Source: Bordetella genomosp. 4 | GTDB lineage: Bacteria; Pseudomonadota; Gammaproteobacteria; Burkholderiales; Burkholderiaceae_B | DNA length: 64,000 bases | Assembly (NCBI RefSeq): GCF_002261185.1 | Contig: NZ_NEVQ01000013.1 | Coordinates: forward strand, 930,001 to 994,000 | Direction of reading: 5' to 3' | Part shown: one piece after another, positions 25,116 through 34,500 of the stretch | How positions within the stretch are numbered: position 1 is the stretch's first letter | Layout: each line of letters starts with the position of its first letter | The notes under the pieces: model-generated | Told to the model about the DNA's origin: nothing | Databases searched by the model: none | What the model saw: the letters and a program-made list of their open reading frames with translations, nothing else | Program-made: the position numbers and the translations under genes

Positions 25116-26426
25116 TTACCCCACTGCCTTTCGCGCTTTCATCTCTGCGATTTTCCGTTCGTCGTATCCTAGGTCCCTTAACAACTCGGCCGTATGTTCG
25201 CCCTGTCTGGGTGGATCCAGCCGCACGCCCAGGCGCTTGCCATCCAGCGTCATCGGGAACAGTGTCGTGCGGGTGATTTCGCCCGCACGCTCGCCATCCG
25301 GCAGACGGATCTCCGCCAACCCGCCCGTCGCACGCAGATGCGGATCGTCGTAGAGTTCCTCGGGTTTTACGATGGGCGCATACGGCAGACCCTGTGCTTC
25401 GAAGATCGCGGACAACTCGCTGGCGCTATAGTTTTTCAAGCGCTCGCGCAACTCAGGCAACAAGGTGGGCCGTGCGATGACGCGATCATTATTGGTCGCC
25501 AAGTGCGGCGCCGATTTCAAATCATCAAAGCCAAACGCGTCGCAAAACGTACGCCATTGCGCATCGCTGACCGCCGCCAGGAAGATCTGCTCACCGTCTT
25601 TCACGGTAAAGACATCATAGAGCGCCCAGGCGGAGATACGCTCCGGCATGGGTGACGCCGCCTTGCCCGTGATCGCATACTGCAGCATATGCTGGCCGAC
25701 CAGGAACACATTGTTTTCGAACAAGGCTGACTGCACCTCCTGCCCACGCCCGGTAATACCGCGCTGAATCAGCGCCGCCATTGCCCCGATCGCACCGAAC
25801 ATCCCGCCCATGATGTCATTGACACTGGTTCCTGCGCGCAGAGGATCACCGGGTCGGCCGGTCATGTAGGCCAGGCCTCCCATCATCTGAACGACTTCGT
25901 CCAGCGCCGTACGCAACTCGTAAGGCCCTGGCAAAAAGCCTTTGTGGCTCACGTAGATGATGCGGGGATTCACACGATTCAGCGATGCGTAGTCCAGGCC
26001 ATATTTGGCCATCGTGCCGGGTTTGAAGTTCTCGGCCACGACATCGGCGCTGGCCGCCAAACGGCGCGCCGCCTCGGCGCCCTCAGGATCGTGCAGGTCG
26101 AGCTCGATGCTTTTCTTGTTGCGATTGAACAGCGGGAAAAATCCTGCGCCCGCACCCAGTAAATGACGCGTGCGATCGCCGCCAACGGGCTCGACCTTGA
26201 TGACCTCCGCTCCCAGATCGGCCAGCACCATGCCGCACGTGGGGCCCATGACCATGTGAGTAAACTCGACAACCCGCAACCCTTGCAGCGGCAATGCGCG
26301 CGCCGCAGTCTGGCGGCTATCCGAAGGTGCCCGCACTGCGTCGGAACCAGGCGCAGCATGAGTTGGCGTCGTCGCACCAGACGGCGCTGCCGTGTCAAAA
26401 GATGAAGTACCGCTGGGTTGCTGCAT
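25116..26426 (-). CDS. CaiB/BaiF family (class III) CoA-transferase
   Basis: A 436-residue class III CoA-transferase. It begins with GLRVVEFTHMVMGPTCGMVLADLGAEVIKVE and has the likely catalytic aspartate in TALDEVVQMMGG (Asp near residue 190), followed by RAGTSVNDIMGG. It moves CoA between acids and so activates a carboxylate. An Ala/Pro/Ser-rich N-terminal extension of about 35 residues precedes the domain; the ATG at 26426 has only a weak upstream GGA. The HMG-CoA-lyase-like gene immediately upstream (46 bp) suggests that the CoA ester formed is then cleaved by a retro-aldol or Claisen step. Confidence 0.88.
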   Translation of the reverse strand: MQQPSGTSSFDTAAPSGATTPTHAAPGSDAVRAPSDSRQTAARALPLQGLRVVEFTHMVMGPTCGMVLADLGAEVIKVEPVGGDRTRHLLGAGAGFFPLFNRNKKSIELDLHDPEGAEAARRLAASADVVAENFKPGTMAKYGLDYASLNRVNPRIIYVSHKGFLPGPYELRTALDEVVQMMGGLAYMTGRPGDPLRAGTSVNDIMGGMFGAIGAMAALIQRGITGRGQEVQSALFENNVFLVGQHMLQYAITGKAASPMPERISAWALYDVFTVKDGEQIFLAAVSDAQWRTFCDAFGFDDLKSAPHLATNNDRVIARPTLLPELRERLKNYSASELSAIFEAQGLPYAPIVKPEELYDDPHLRATGGLAEIRLPDGERAGEITRTTLFPMTLDGKRLGVRLDPPRQGEHTAELLRDLGYDERKIAEMKARKAVG

Positions 26427-26472
26427 GTATTTTTCCGAGAAATTGTTGGCTCGTTCTGATCGCAACGGCGTA

Positions 26473-27528
26473 TCAAATCAACGCCGACGAGGCTCGCGCC
26501 TGAATTGATGAAGAAAATGCCGGCGCCTGATGCGTGGGAATCCCCGCCCGCCACAACGTGCCATGCAGCGATTCTCCGGCCAGCCAGTCCGCCACCTGCT
26601 CGCGCAGCTCAAGCAAACTCGGCAAATCTATGCCTGTCTGGATATGCATGGTCTGCAACATGTAGACCAGATCCTCGGTCGCGGCGTTGCCGCTGGCGCC
26701 CGGCGCATGCGGGCAACCCCCAATACCGGCCAGACTGGCGTCGTAGCGTTCAATGCCCGTTTGCAAGGCGGCAAGCACATTCGCCAGAGCCAGCCCACGC
26801 GTATCGTGAAAATGACCGCAGCACAGGCGGTCCGCGGCCACATCCCGAGCCGCGCTGAACAAGGCCAGCACCGAGGCGGGATCAGCATGGCCTACCGTGT
26901 CGGCCAGACTGACCTGATCGGCTCCCGCGTCCAACGCGTCCTGCAGCAGCGCCAACACATCGTCCGCCTCCACCTTGCCCTGCAAGGTACAGCCGAATGC
27001 CGTGCCTATGCCCACCTCCAGACGCGTACGGGATCCTCTGGCATCCCGCTCTGCACGCATACGTGCAACCTCGGCGATAGCCTCTTTCGGTGTTTTACGC
27101 AGGTTCGCCACGCTGTGTGCGTGGCTCGCTGACAAGGGCACCAACATCATGTCGGCCCCCTCGTCCATCGCGCGCTGGGCGCCGATCAGATTCGGCACCA
27201 GCACCGATACGGACAAGCCCGGCAATGTCTTCGCGAACTGCACCAGTTCGGCGGTATCCGCCAACTGCGGCAAAAGACGTGCAGGAACGAACGAGCCGAC
27301 CTCGATTTCGCGTTGCCCCGCTTCGTACGCGGCGCGTATCCATTGTTGCTTTTGCTGCGTGGGGAGAATGCGCGAAATGCTTTGCAGTCCATCTCGCAAA
27401 CCGACCTCTCGCACAATCGCACGCGTGGGCCACGGTGATGCGGTTGCCGGGCGGACAAGGTCCGGATCCTGCTGCAGCGATGACGACGATGATGATCCTA
27501 CCTGTGTGCTGCGCGTCTGTCTGGTCAT
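26473..27528 (-). CDS. Hydroxymethylglutaryl-CoA lyase family protein
   Basis: A 351-residue TIM-barrel lyase. Family signatures are REVGLRDGLQ (metal-binding Asp and catalytic Arg, near residues 40-50), CGHFHDTRGLALAN and the cysteine loop GCPHAPGASGNAATEDLVYML. The enzymes cleave 3-hydroxy-3-methylglutaryl-CoA or related 3-hydroxyacyl-CoAs. The first about 35 residues are a low-complexity Ser/Gln-rich tail not present in housekeeping HMG-CoA lyases. It heads a (-) operon with a CoA-transferase and a Bug receptor, divergent from a LysR gene. The natural substrate could be an itaconate- or citramalate-like CoA ester rather than HMG-CoA. Confidence 0.88.
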   Translation of the reverse strand: MTRQTRSTQVGSSSSSSLQQDPDLVRPATASPWPTRAIVREVGLRDGLQSISRILPTQQKQQWIRAAYEAGQREIEVGSFVPARLLPQLADTAELVQFAKTLPGLSVSVLVPNLIGAQRAMDEGADMMLVPLSASHAHSVANLRKTPKEAIAEVARMRAERDARGSRTRLEVGIGTAFGCTLQGKVEADDVLALLQDALDAGADQVSLADTVGHADPASVLALFSAARDVAADRLCCGHFHDTRGLALANVLAALQTGIERYDASLAGIGGCPHAPGASGNAATEDLVYMLQTMHIQTGIDLPSLLELREQVADWLAGESLHGTLWRAGIPTHQAPAFSSSIQARASSALI

Positions 27529-27641
27529 GAGGATGTAATACCTGAGTCGCAATGGCTCAAGTTTAGATATTCCTCATGATTAAAAAAGTGGTAATTTGGA
27601 ACCCTAAAAATTCCAAAGCAGAATATCTCGAGACACTCACT

Positions 27642-28565
27642 ATGCGCGACCTGGATATCACCACCCTGCGCCTGTTCGTACGCGTCTGCGAAACGCGCAA
27701 CATCGCCCGCGCAGGCGAACAATCCAACATTGTCGGCTCGGCCATCAGCAAGCGGCTGGCCCAACTCGAAGAAACCGTTGGAGTACGGCTATTGACGCGG
27801 CGACGCCATGGCGTCGAACCGACGGTGGCCGGCCAGACCTTGCTCGAACACGCGCGCGACATGCTGGCCAGTGCGGAACGCATCGATCGCGACATGGCGG
27901 CATATGCGTCTGGCATACGCGGCAATGTCCGCATCCTGGCTTCGGCATCAGCGTTGGCAGAGTCGCTCGCCGAAGACATCGCCGTGTTTCTGCAGGACCC
28001 GCAGCACCGCGATATCAAGATCGAGCTCGAAGAGCGCGTCACCCGCGACCTGATACGCGGAATACGCGATGGCGTGGCCTCGCTGGGTATCTGTTGGGAT
28101 GCGGCGGATTTTGATGAGCTGCAAACCCGCCCTTATCGCAGTGATCGCCTGGCCATCGTCGCCCACCCATCGCACCCGATCGCCGCGCATCGCACCATCA
28201 GTTTTGCCGACACGCTCGACTACGAACACGTCAACATGCCGCCAGCCAGCGCGGTCCTGCTCATGCTGCAACAGGCGGCGTCCCGCGCAGGAAAAGTACT
28301 GCGGCATCGCGTCACAGTGTCGAATCTGGACTCGGCATTCAGGGTGGTGCGCGCCAACCTCGCCATCAGCGTCTCGCCGCGGGAGATCGCCGAACCCTAT
28401 GCCAACGCCAACGGACTGCGCATCATCGATCTGACAGATGACTGGGCTCAGCGGCGCTTTGCCCTGGTCACCCGAGACGAGGCCTCGCTATCGGGCGCGG
28501 CCCGCTTGTTATTGGCGCATCTGGAGCAAGCCGCCAAGACACCTCTGAGCACGCCAGCCTCGTAA
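27642..28565 (+). CDS. LysR-family transcriptional regulator
   Basis: A 307-residue LysR regulator. It begins MRDLDITTLRLFVRVCETRN, with the HTH helix region IVGSAISKRLAQLEE, followed by a co-inducer-binding domain. The ATG at 27642 fits family length; the frame is open to 27576 but that extension is atypical. It is divergent from the HMG-CoA-lyase-like, CoA-transferase and Bug operon with a 113-bp gap, which makes that operon its likely target. Confidence 0.88.
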   Translation: MRDLDITTLRLFVRVCETRNIARAGEQSNIVGSAISKRLAQLEETVGVRLLTRRRHGVEPTVAGQTLLEHARDMLASAERIDRDMAAYASGIRGNVRILASASALAESLAEDIAVFLQDPQHRDIKIELEERVTRDLIRGIRDGVASLGICWDAADFDELQTRPYRSDRLAIVAHPSHPIAAHRTISFADTLDYEHVNMPPASAVLLMLQQAASRAGKVLRHRVTVSNLDSAFRVVRANLAISVSPREIAEPYANANGLRIIDLTDDWAQRRFALVTRDEASLSGAARLLLAHLEQAAKTPLSTPAS

Positions 28566-28632
28566 AGGGCCAAGATTCGGACTGAGGCCGTCCTCTAGAT
28601 CATTGAGGCCGAGTCACTGCGCAGCCTGGTCG

Positions 28633-29415
28633 CTACGCCGCCATGACGGCGAATACCCGCAAAGGCGATCCAGACCCGTTCTGAATTTTCAACGGCGCTG
28701 CCACGATCAACGCACCTCGAGCAGGCAACTGATTGAGGTTGGTCAGACACTGCAAGCCCAATTTATTCGCGCCATGCATGAGCGTATGGCAAGGAAACGG
28801 CATCGGCCACGCATACGACTGACCCGCATCGGTATTAATCGTCTCGACGCCGAATCCACGTACGTTGCGCTCGTCAATCAGCCATTGAACGGCTTCTTGT
28901 GACGGGCCGGGCGTATGGGCGCCGTCTTCGCGCGCATTCAGAAAGGCCGCAGCGTCGGGCATGCGCTTGTGCCAGTCCGTGCGCAACAACACCCATTCGT
29001 CTTCGCCTATCCGTCCGTGCTGGCTTTCCCATTGCTGCAGAAACTCCACCGTCAACACAAAGTCCTCGTCCTGCGCAGCCTGGGCACTGGCGTCTATCAC
29101 ACACGCCTGCCCGACAAAACGCCGGGGATCCATCGTCTCGACGGTATTCGAGGGATAGTCTTTCCCTGTGACCCAGTGCACGGGCGCATCCAGGTGAGTG
29201 CCGGTATGTTCGCCGCAGGTGAAGTTGTTCCAATACCACCCCGGGCCAGCCTCATCATACTGAGAGATGCGCTCGATCTTGAATGCGCTGACCTGGGCAA
29301 ACTGTTGCGGCAATTGCAAGGCCGGAAACTCGGGCGACAGCGTGTGCGTCAGATCGACAATACGCAACGCCCCACTCGCCACGTCCTGGGCAAACTGCGT
29401 CATTGAAACGGCCAT
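28633..29415 (-). CDS. Cyclase family protein (kynurenine formamidase-like fold)
   Basis: A 260-residue metal-dependent hydrolase of the cyclase/KynB fold. Hallmarks are DLTHTLSPEFP near residue 20 and the metal motif HxGTHxDxPxH (EHTGTHLDAPVHW, near residues 60-72). The family includes kynurenine formamidase and hydrolases of N-formyl or lactone-like substrates. The ATG at 29415 follows AGGAG by 8 bases; the open frame continues upstream to 29673, but this is shadow coding. It lies 85 bp downstream of the flavoprotein on the same strand. The substrate is unknown. Confidence 0.88.
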   Translation of the reverse strand: MAVSMTQFAQDVASGALRIVDLTHTLSPEFPALQLPQQFAQVSAFKIERISQYDEAGPGWYWNNFTCGEHTGTHLDAPVHWVTGKDYPSNTVETMDPRRFVGQACVIDASAQAAQDEDFVLTVEFLQQWESQHGRIGEDEWVLLRTDWHKRMPDAAAFLNAREDGAHTPGPSQEAVQWLIDERNVRGFGVETINTDAGQSYAWPMPFPCHTLMHGANKLGLQCLTNLNQLPARGALIVAAPLKIQNGSGSPLRVFAVMAA

Positions 29416-29500
29416 GTCTTGAACTCCTGTCCATATGTCTGCGATTCGTACGCGCGCCAGCCCCTCTTCGGCGCAGGCACGAGCCGTAATAAAAACAGCA

Positions 29501-31096
29501 TCACGTAGCACCCAATGCGCTCGCCACGTGAAAACCGGATGTGCCTCCCAGCCCCGGCCCCGGATGCGTAGACGCACCAATGTGCCACAGCCCGCGCACT
29601 GGCGTCGAGTGATTGCGATTGATACGCGACGGGCGCCAAAAGAACGATTGATCCAGGCCGCAATCCCCGCCATAGGGATCGCCGCCCACCAGATTGATAT
29701 TCATCGCTGCCAGGTCGGCCGGCGACAGCACGGCGCGTCCCAATATGCTGCGGCGCAGATTCGGAATATGCTGCGCTAAAGTATCGATGATGCGATCGGC
29801 ATAAGCGTCGCGCAAACCAGCGGTCCAATTTCCCGGCTCGGGAATTGCCAACGCGCCTAATGCATCGGCCACGGGATGACGCGGGCATTCGGGCAATTGC
29901 ACCCACAGAATATGTTTACCGGGCGGCGCACGCGTCGGGTCCAGCACAGTCGGCTGGGCCACGCAGATCGTGGGTTCAGCAGGCAATGACCCGCGCTCTG
30001 CCTCATTTACCGCTCTGGACACAGCATCCACGCCGCGCGTGATGTGCACATAGCCGACGTCTCGTAACGCTTCGACGTTCCACTGCGGCGCCTCGTCCAG
30101 CGCCAGATGGATCTGCATATTGCCTTTGCCGTAACGCCAGGCCTGGGCCTCGGCCCGCACCGCCTCAGGCACCTCGGTCTGATCCAGCAGCCGGCCATAC
30201 AACTGCGTCGGCGTCACATTGCAGACCACGTTTGCCGCGCGATAAACACGGCCATCGGCCAGTGTTACGCCCGTGGCTCTGCCCTGCTCTACGCGCACCC
30301 TGACCACGTCGGCCTGCGTTTCAATCCGGCCGCCTGCGTCACGGATCAACCGTTCAAACGCTAGCACCGTATTGGCATTACCGCCTTTTACGATAGGCAA
30401 ACCGACTCCCTCCAGTGTCATTGCCACGACCTGCGCCATCAGTGAGGACAGCGGCGCATCCGGGCTCAGGCCGCAGTGCAGCACCCACGGCGCCAGCAAT
30501 GCCGCCGTCAAATCGGATTTAAAGTCCTGGCGCAGCCATGCCGACGCCGGCGTGAGCGATCTGCCCATAAATCCGACCAGATGACGTGGCCCCTGCTTCC
30601 AGGCTGTCCCCGCTACGGTACGCAATGTCTTCCAGCGCCACAACTCATTGCCCAGCAGACCAAAGACCAGTGGCGCATTCGCCTGCACGTTCGCCAGCGC
30701 CGCCGCATACGCCTGCCCGTCGCCCGCATGCGCCTGCTCAAAGGCAGCGCGATTTTGTTCGTGAGAAGTCGACAGTACCAGGTGCCGGCCATCCGGCAAC
30801 AATACTGCCGTCGGCTGCGATGTGTTGCAGTATTCCAGCCCTGCCTCGTGCAGCGCCTTTCCCAGCGCAGCGTACGCTGGCCCCACCATGAACAGCGGAT
30901 GAGCAGTCGACAATGTGTCATGGTGAAAGCCAGGCACGGTCAGCTCATCGGTCCGGATGCAGCCGCCCAATTGCGCCTCGCGCTCCAGCATCAGCACCCT
31001 GCGGCCGCTGCGGGCGAGCAGCGCCGTACACACCAGGGAATTCATGCCGCTGCCTACGACGATGACATCGAATACGGGATCAGAGGATTGCGCCAT
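29501..31096 (-). CDS. FAD-dependent oxidoreductase (phytoene dehydrogenase-like)
   Basis: A 531-residue flavoprotein. The N-terminal dinucleotide-binding motif is VIVVGSGMNSLVCTALLARSG, followed by LEREAQLGG. The C-terminus closes with a GLWHIGASTHPGPGLGG motif as in the phytoene desaturase/all-trans-retinol saturase-like amine oxidase superfamily. It has no signal peptide. There are no carotenoid genes around it. It lies in a Rieske dioxygenase region, downstream of the AraC gene, so it probably oxidises an unsaturated or cyclic intermediate there. The assignment of substrate is open. Confidence 0.85.
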   Translation of the reverse strand: MAQSSDPVFDVIVVGSGMNSLVCTALLARSGRRVLMLEREAQLGGCIRTDELTVPGFHHDTLSTAHPLFMVGPAYAALGKALHEAGLEYCNTSQPTAVLLPDGRHLVLSTSHEQNRAAFEQAHAGDGQAYAAALANVQANAPLVFGLLGNELWRWKTLRTVAGTAWKQGPRHLVGFMGRSLTPASAWLRQDFKSDLTAALLAPWVLHCGLSPDAPLSSLMAQVVAMTLEGVGLPIVKGGNANTVLAFERLIRDAGGRIETQADVVRVRVEQGRATGVTLADGRVYRAANVVCNVTPTQLYGRLLDQTEVPEAVRAEAQAWRYGKGNMQIHLALDEAPQWNVEALRDVGYVHITRGVDAVSRAVNEAERGSLPAEPTICVAQPTVLDPTRAPPGKHILWVQLPECPRHPVADALGALAIPEPGNWTAGLRDAYADRIIDTLAQHIPNLRRSILGRAVLSPADLAAMNINLVGGDPYGGDCGLDQSFFWRPSRINRNHSTPVRGLWHIGASTHPGPGLGGTSGFHVASALGAT

Positions 31097-31240
31097 CAGA
31101 GGTTCCGAAAATCCCCGGCCCGCGTGCCGAGGTTGAGAGACGTCACCGTCGGCGATGACGGCTGGCCGGGTGCCTCAATCATGGCGTCCTCGAACCACGC
31201 AAACTATCCATAAAACGCAGCGGCTTATCCAGTTTTGTCC

Positions 31241-32419
31241 TCACGATGCCATGGCGGCAAGACGCTGCGTGCCCAGCTGGGGTGTCTGGGCACACGGTGC
31301 TTCTTTCAATGCACGACCGGTTTGCTTGGGCAGTTCGCCAAAACGTTCGCGGTAATAGGCGGAGAATCGGCCCAAATGTCCAAAGCCATACTCCATGGCG
31401 ACCTCGGTGATGCTGACGGGCAGACCTGACAGCAGGCGTTGGCGGGCCGCATCCAGCCGCAGATTACGCACCAACGTCATCGGCGCGACGCCACGGTGCC
31501 GATGGCAGACCACGTTCAGCGTCCGCGTGGTGACGCCAGCCGCGCGTGCCAGGTCTGCCAGGGACAATGGCGCAAACAGCCGGCTGCGGATGTAATCCTC
31601 CAGTCGATCCAGTTGCGGGCATTGCCCCGCACGATAGCCTGGCGCCGTCTCATCAGGCCCACCATCGTCGAATCGCTCGGCGGCCTTCAGGACAGTCGGC
31701 TGATGGGCATAGACAAACCCTGCCAGTGTTTGCTCGAACTGGTTCAACCATGCAGGATGCAGCAAGTGTGTCTTCCCTGCCGGCAACAATGTCACCGCCT
31801 GCTGCAACATCCCGATCCAGGGGTCAATCAGATCCGCTCGGATTTTGTAGACCGGGTCAGCCCAATTGAGCTTTGAGCCGCCCGCTGTCGAGGTTGCCAT
31901 ACCGCTGCGCAACCCGAGCGCTTCTCTCACAAACCCCTGAGGCCCATGATCGGGCGGCGTACAGGCGCCTGACAATGACACCGCACCGTCAGAGGTTTCG
32001 CCACCATCGGCCAAAAGACTATCCGGTAAACGCAGAATGAGCTGCTCACATCCGGGCTCCCATAGCAAACGCACCGGGCATCCACGTGGGATCACTGCGA
32101 CCTCGCCAGGTACGACGCGGATACAGGTGCCCGCGGATTCGATCTGCACTGCGCCCTTAAGCGGCATCTGCACCAGGGTAAAGTCCTCGAATGCTAATGG
32201 CGAGACCTCGACCTCAGTGCCATACTGCAGGATCATCAGACTGATACGGTTGAGCTCGCGGCGATACAACGAGGCCGATACCTCGCCAGGAAACCACCGC
32301 AAACCATGATCTATCAATTGGCGGCTGAGCTGGTACTGCGCGTCTCGGGCCGAACGCGTCTGGAATATCGGGGCACGATAAATCTTAGATAAATCCAGAT
32401 TCCATCTGACGTCCATCAT
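31241..32419 (-). CDS. AraC-family transcriptional regulator
   Basis: A 392-residue activator. The N-terminal sensing region of the AraC_binding_2 type (residues about 50-200) is followed by a C-terminal double helix-turn-helix with LSLADLARAAGVTTRTLNVVCHRHRG and VAMEYGFGHLGRFSAYYRERFGELP. The HTH spacing and the GRFSAYYRERFG signature are textbook. This layout resembles regulators of aromatic ring-hydroxylating dioxygenase operons. It starts 97 bp downstream of the SDR gene on the same strand; it is likely to control the dioxygenase and flavoprotein genes and perhaps the divergent ABC receptor gene. Confidence 0.9.
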   Translation of the reverse strand: MMDVRWNLDLSKIYRAPIFQTRSARDAQYQLSRQLIDHGLRWFPGEVSASLYRRELNRISLMILQYGTEVEVSPLAFEDFTLVQMPLKGAVQIESAGTCIRVVPGEVAVIPRGCPVRLLWEPGCEQLILRLPDSLLADGGETSDGAVSLSGACTPPDHGPQGFVREALGLRSGMATSTAGGSKLNWADPVYKIRADLIDPWIGMLQQAVTLLPAGKTHLLHPAWLNQFEQTLAGFVYAHQPTVLKAAERFDDGGPDETAPGYRAGQCPQLDRLEDYIRSRLFAPLSLADLARAAGVTTRTLNVVCHRHRGVAPMTLVRNLRLDAARQRLLSGLPVSITEVAMEYGFGHLGRFSAYYRERFGELPKQTGRALKEAPCAQTPQLGTQRLAAMAS

Positions 32420-32516
32420 GCGTTCCCCCCGGATGCAAGTCATGAGTCACGTGGTACGTGCCATCAAACATCCGACGATAACGCTTCGTTTAGCCCTAAA
32501 CTATTCGTGCAAATCC

Positions 32517-33362
32517 CTAGTTAGTGTTCCGGCTCGTCTCGAACCAACGCCTGGCGGACATACCCTGATCTGGCCCCAGGCAACTGAATCCCCCGTCAAC
32601 AGCCAGATCCGTTCCCGTCATCCACGAGGCCTCATCGCTGACGGCGAACACCACTGCTTTGCCGATTTCTTCGCCGCGACCGACACGGCCCAAGGGATGC
32701 AGAGCGGCCCCGACCTGATCTGCCCGCTCGATGGACCCCTGGCTCATCTGCGCCAACATCGGCGACCAGGTCCAGGCGGGAGAGACCGATAACACTCGAA
32801 TCCCCGCAGGCGCCAAGGTGACAGCGAAATTTTTGGTGATCTGCAACAGGGCGGCTTTCGAGGCGGGATAGATGGCTCGCCCCGCCGCGCCGAATTTCCC
32901 GCCGATGCTGCCCATGTTGATCACGACGCCGCCACGAGGCATATGTGGTGTGACCATCTGTGTCAGTATGGCTGCTGAAATCAGGTTCACGTTCAAGGTA
33001 CTGAGCCACTGCTCACGCGTCGAGGCCAGTCCCGCATCGTCATACGCGGCGGCGCAATTGACCAGGATATCGATACGGCCGGCATAGCCGGTTGCGATCT
33101 GCACGCATCGCTCCAATGCCTTGTCGTCCGTGATATCTGCCTCTATCGCCACGCCAGCCCCGCCCAGCGAGGCCGCCACGTCTTCCCCTGCCTGCTTGCC
33201 ACGACCTACAACAAAGACTCGCTCTGCGCCCGCCGCCGCGAGCTCACGGGCCACGTCCGCTCCCAATCCCTGTGTGCCGCCTGTCACTAGTGCAACTTTT
33301 CCGGCCAAGCGGGCGGGAACCGTGCCAGAGGCCTGTGCAGGCACGATGCGCTGCTGCTCCAT
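32517..33362 (-). CDS. SDR family oxidoreductase
   Basis: A 281-residue short-chain dehydrogenase. The cofactor motif GGTQGLGADVARELAAAG (residues about 28-45) has TGxxxGxG form, with NNAA-like VNCAAA, catalytic Ser in INMGSIGG and YxxxK as YPASK. The ATG at 33362 is chosen over the one at 33368, because AAAGGA lies 6 bases before it. In a two-subunit Rieske operon this is the natural place for a cis-dihydrodiol dehydrogenase that rearomatises the dioxygenase product. That role is inferred. It begins 11 bp downstream of the isochorismatase-fold gene. Confidence 0.88.
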   Translation of the reverse strand: MEQQRIVPAQASGTVPARLAGKVALVTGGTQGLGADVARELAAAGAERVFVVGRGKQAGEDVAASLGGAGVAIEADITDDKALERCVQIATGYAGRIDILVNCAAAYDDAGLASTREQWLSTLNVNLISAAILTQMVTPHMPRGGVVINMGSIGGKFGAAGRAIYPASKAALLQITKNFAVTLAPAGIRVLSVSPAWTWSPMLAQMSQGSIERADQVGAALHPLGRVGRGEEIGKAVVFAVSDEASWMTGTDLAVDGGFSCLGPDQGMSARRWFETSRNTN

Positions 33363-33373
33363 GATCATTCCTT

Positions 33374-33967
33374 TTACGCTGATGCGATCAGTTCTTGAAC
33401 CGTGGTCACTTGCGCCATCAGCGCCATCGAGGCCAATGCGGCCTCATGCGTCGCACGCTGTGCTGCGGCACAGGCATCGGCAACAACGGTGACCTCGTAG
33501 CCCGACTCCGCCGCCTCGCGCACGGTGCCCTCGACCACTGAATGCGTGGCAACCCCTGCCGCCACCACTCGCACAATGCCATGCGATCTCAACAACTGAT
33601 CCAGCGGCGTGCCTCGAAATGCGCTGATGCTGGTGTGCTTCACGGCAAATTCGCGCTGGCTGCTCTGCGGCGCCAATGATGGATAGAACTCGGCGCCCCA
33701 CTCCCCGTCTTTTACCGCGCCGAGGGCTTCGGTCCGCAAGAAAATAGGAATATTGCGCGGCATATCTGCATAGTCCGGCCGAAAAGCGATACGCACATGC
33801 ACGATCAGCCAACCGCGGCGCCGCGCCTCGGCCAACAGCGCCGCTGCGCGCTCGATCAACGCCGTTCGCACCTCGTCATCAGCGATCCCCACGCGGATCA
33901 GCCCGTCGGGATGCAACACCTCGTTCTGATAGTGCAGAGCCAGCAACGCCGTCGGGACTCGGCTCAT
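33374..33967 (-). CDS. Isochorismatase-fold protein with degenerate active site
   Basis: A 197-residue member of the isochorismatase/cysteine-hydrolase family by overall pattern. The usual catalytic aspartate (position of LVIDMQ) is histidine here in ALLALHYQNEV, residue about 12. The nucleophile position of GVATNxCV is valine in GVATHSVVEGT. The conserved lysine is present in FAVKHTSISAF. Cys-less but Asp-containing forms exist (EntB, PhzD), but loss of both is unusual, so cysteine-hydrolase chemistry cannot operate here. Its start overlaps the dioxygenase beta subunit stop (ATGA), which ties it to the Rieske pathway. Confidence 0.85.
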   Translation of the reverse strand: MSRVPTALLALHYQNEVLHPDGLIRVGIADDEVRTALIERAAALLAEARRRGWLIVHVRIAFRPDYADMPRNIPIFLRTEALGAVKDGEWGAEFYPSLAPQSSQREFAVKHTSISAFRGTPLDQLLRSHGIVRVVAAGVATHSVVEGTVREAAESGYEVTVVADACAAAQRATHEAALASMALMAQVTTVQELIASA

Positions 33968-34500
33968 ATAAAAACCTCGAGGTTGGCAAACACGCTATCG
34001 CAATTCACCAGGTCAACCCGTTTGAGACGTATGCGCCATCCCCCCTCTGCGCCGCGTACCAACTTGTGATGTACGGTGCCTGCCAGGTGCCGCTGTTCGC
34101 CACGCCACTCAGTGTGATGTACGCTGGAACGCACAATCAAATGCCCCGCCGAGTCCAAGCCCTTGACCGCCACATTGCCCACCAGATGCGAACATCGCGT
34201 GGGTGGCTGCTGTGACCAGTTCCGGGCGTTGTTCAAGCGCTTGACTCGCACCTCTCGCAGCATTTTGTCTTCCCAGAACAGCGAAACCTGTTCAAAGGGA
34301 TTCGCCTGGCGTTCAAACCGTGGAACCCAATATCGTCCATCCTCGTCCCACAAGGCCAGCCACGCGTCAAAATCCCGATCATCCAGATACTGGACTTCCT
34401 GGAACAGAAACTGCTCCACGCCACGCGTCTCGTCGGCACTCAACGCGGCAGGCGACACGGGTGTCACCGAGACATCAAAATTACGATCAAGCAACAGCAC
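33964..34500 (-). CDS. Aromatic-ring-hydroxylating dioxygenase, beta subunit
   Basis: A 178-residue small subunit of a two-component Rieske oxygenase, of the NTF2-like cone fold. It shows the family motif FLFQEVQYLDDRDFDAWLALW near residue 25, then DGRYWVP and a central LREVRVKRLNNARNW. The subunit is structural and trimerises with the alpha subunits. The GTG at 34500 is preferred over an upstream frame opening at 34611, because AAGGAG lies 6 bases upstream. Its coding start overlaps the alpha subunit by 14 bp. Confidence 0.88.
   Translation of the reverse strand: MLLLDRNFDVSVTPVSPAALSADETRGVEQFLFQEVQYLDDRDFDAWLALWDEDGRYWVPRFERQANPFEQVSLFWEDKMLREVRVKRLNNARNWSQQPPTRCSHLVGNVAVKGLDSAGHLIVRSSVHHTEWRGEQRHLAGTVHHKLVRGAEGGWRIRLKRVDLVNCDSVFANLEVFI

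Noticed and set aside
29501-31096. Carotenoid biosynthesis gene
   Set aside because: The protein is phytoene-desaturase-like but no carotenoid genes are present; a role in aromatic breakdown fits the neighbours better.
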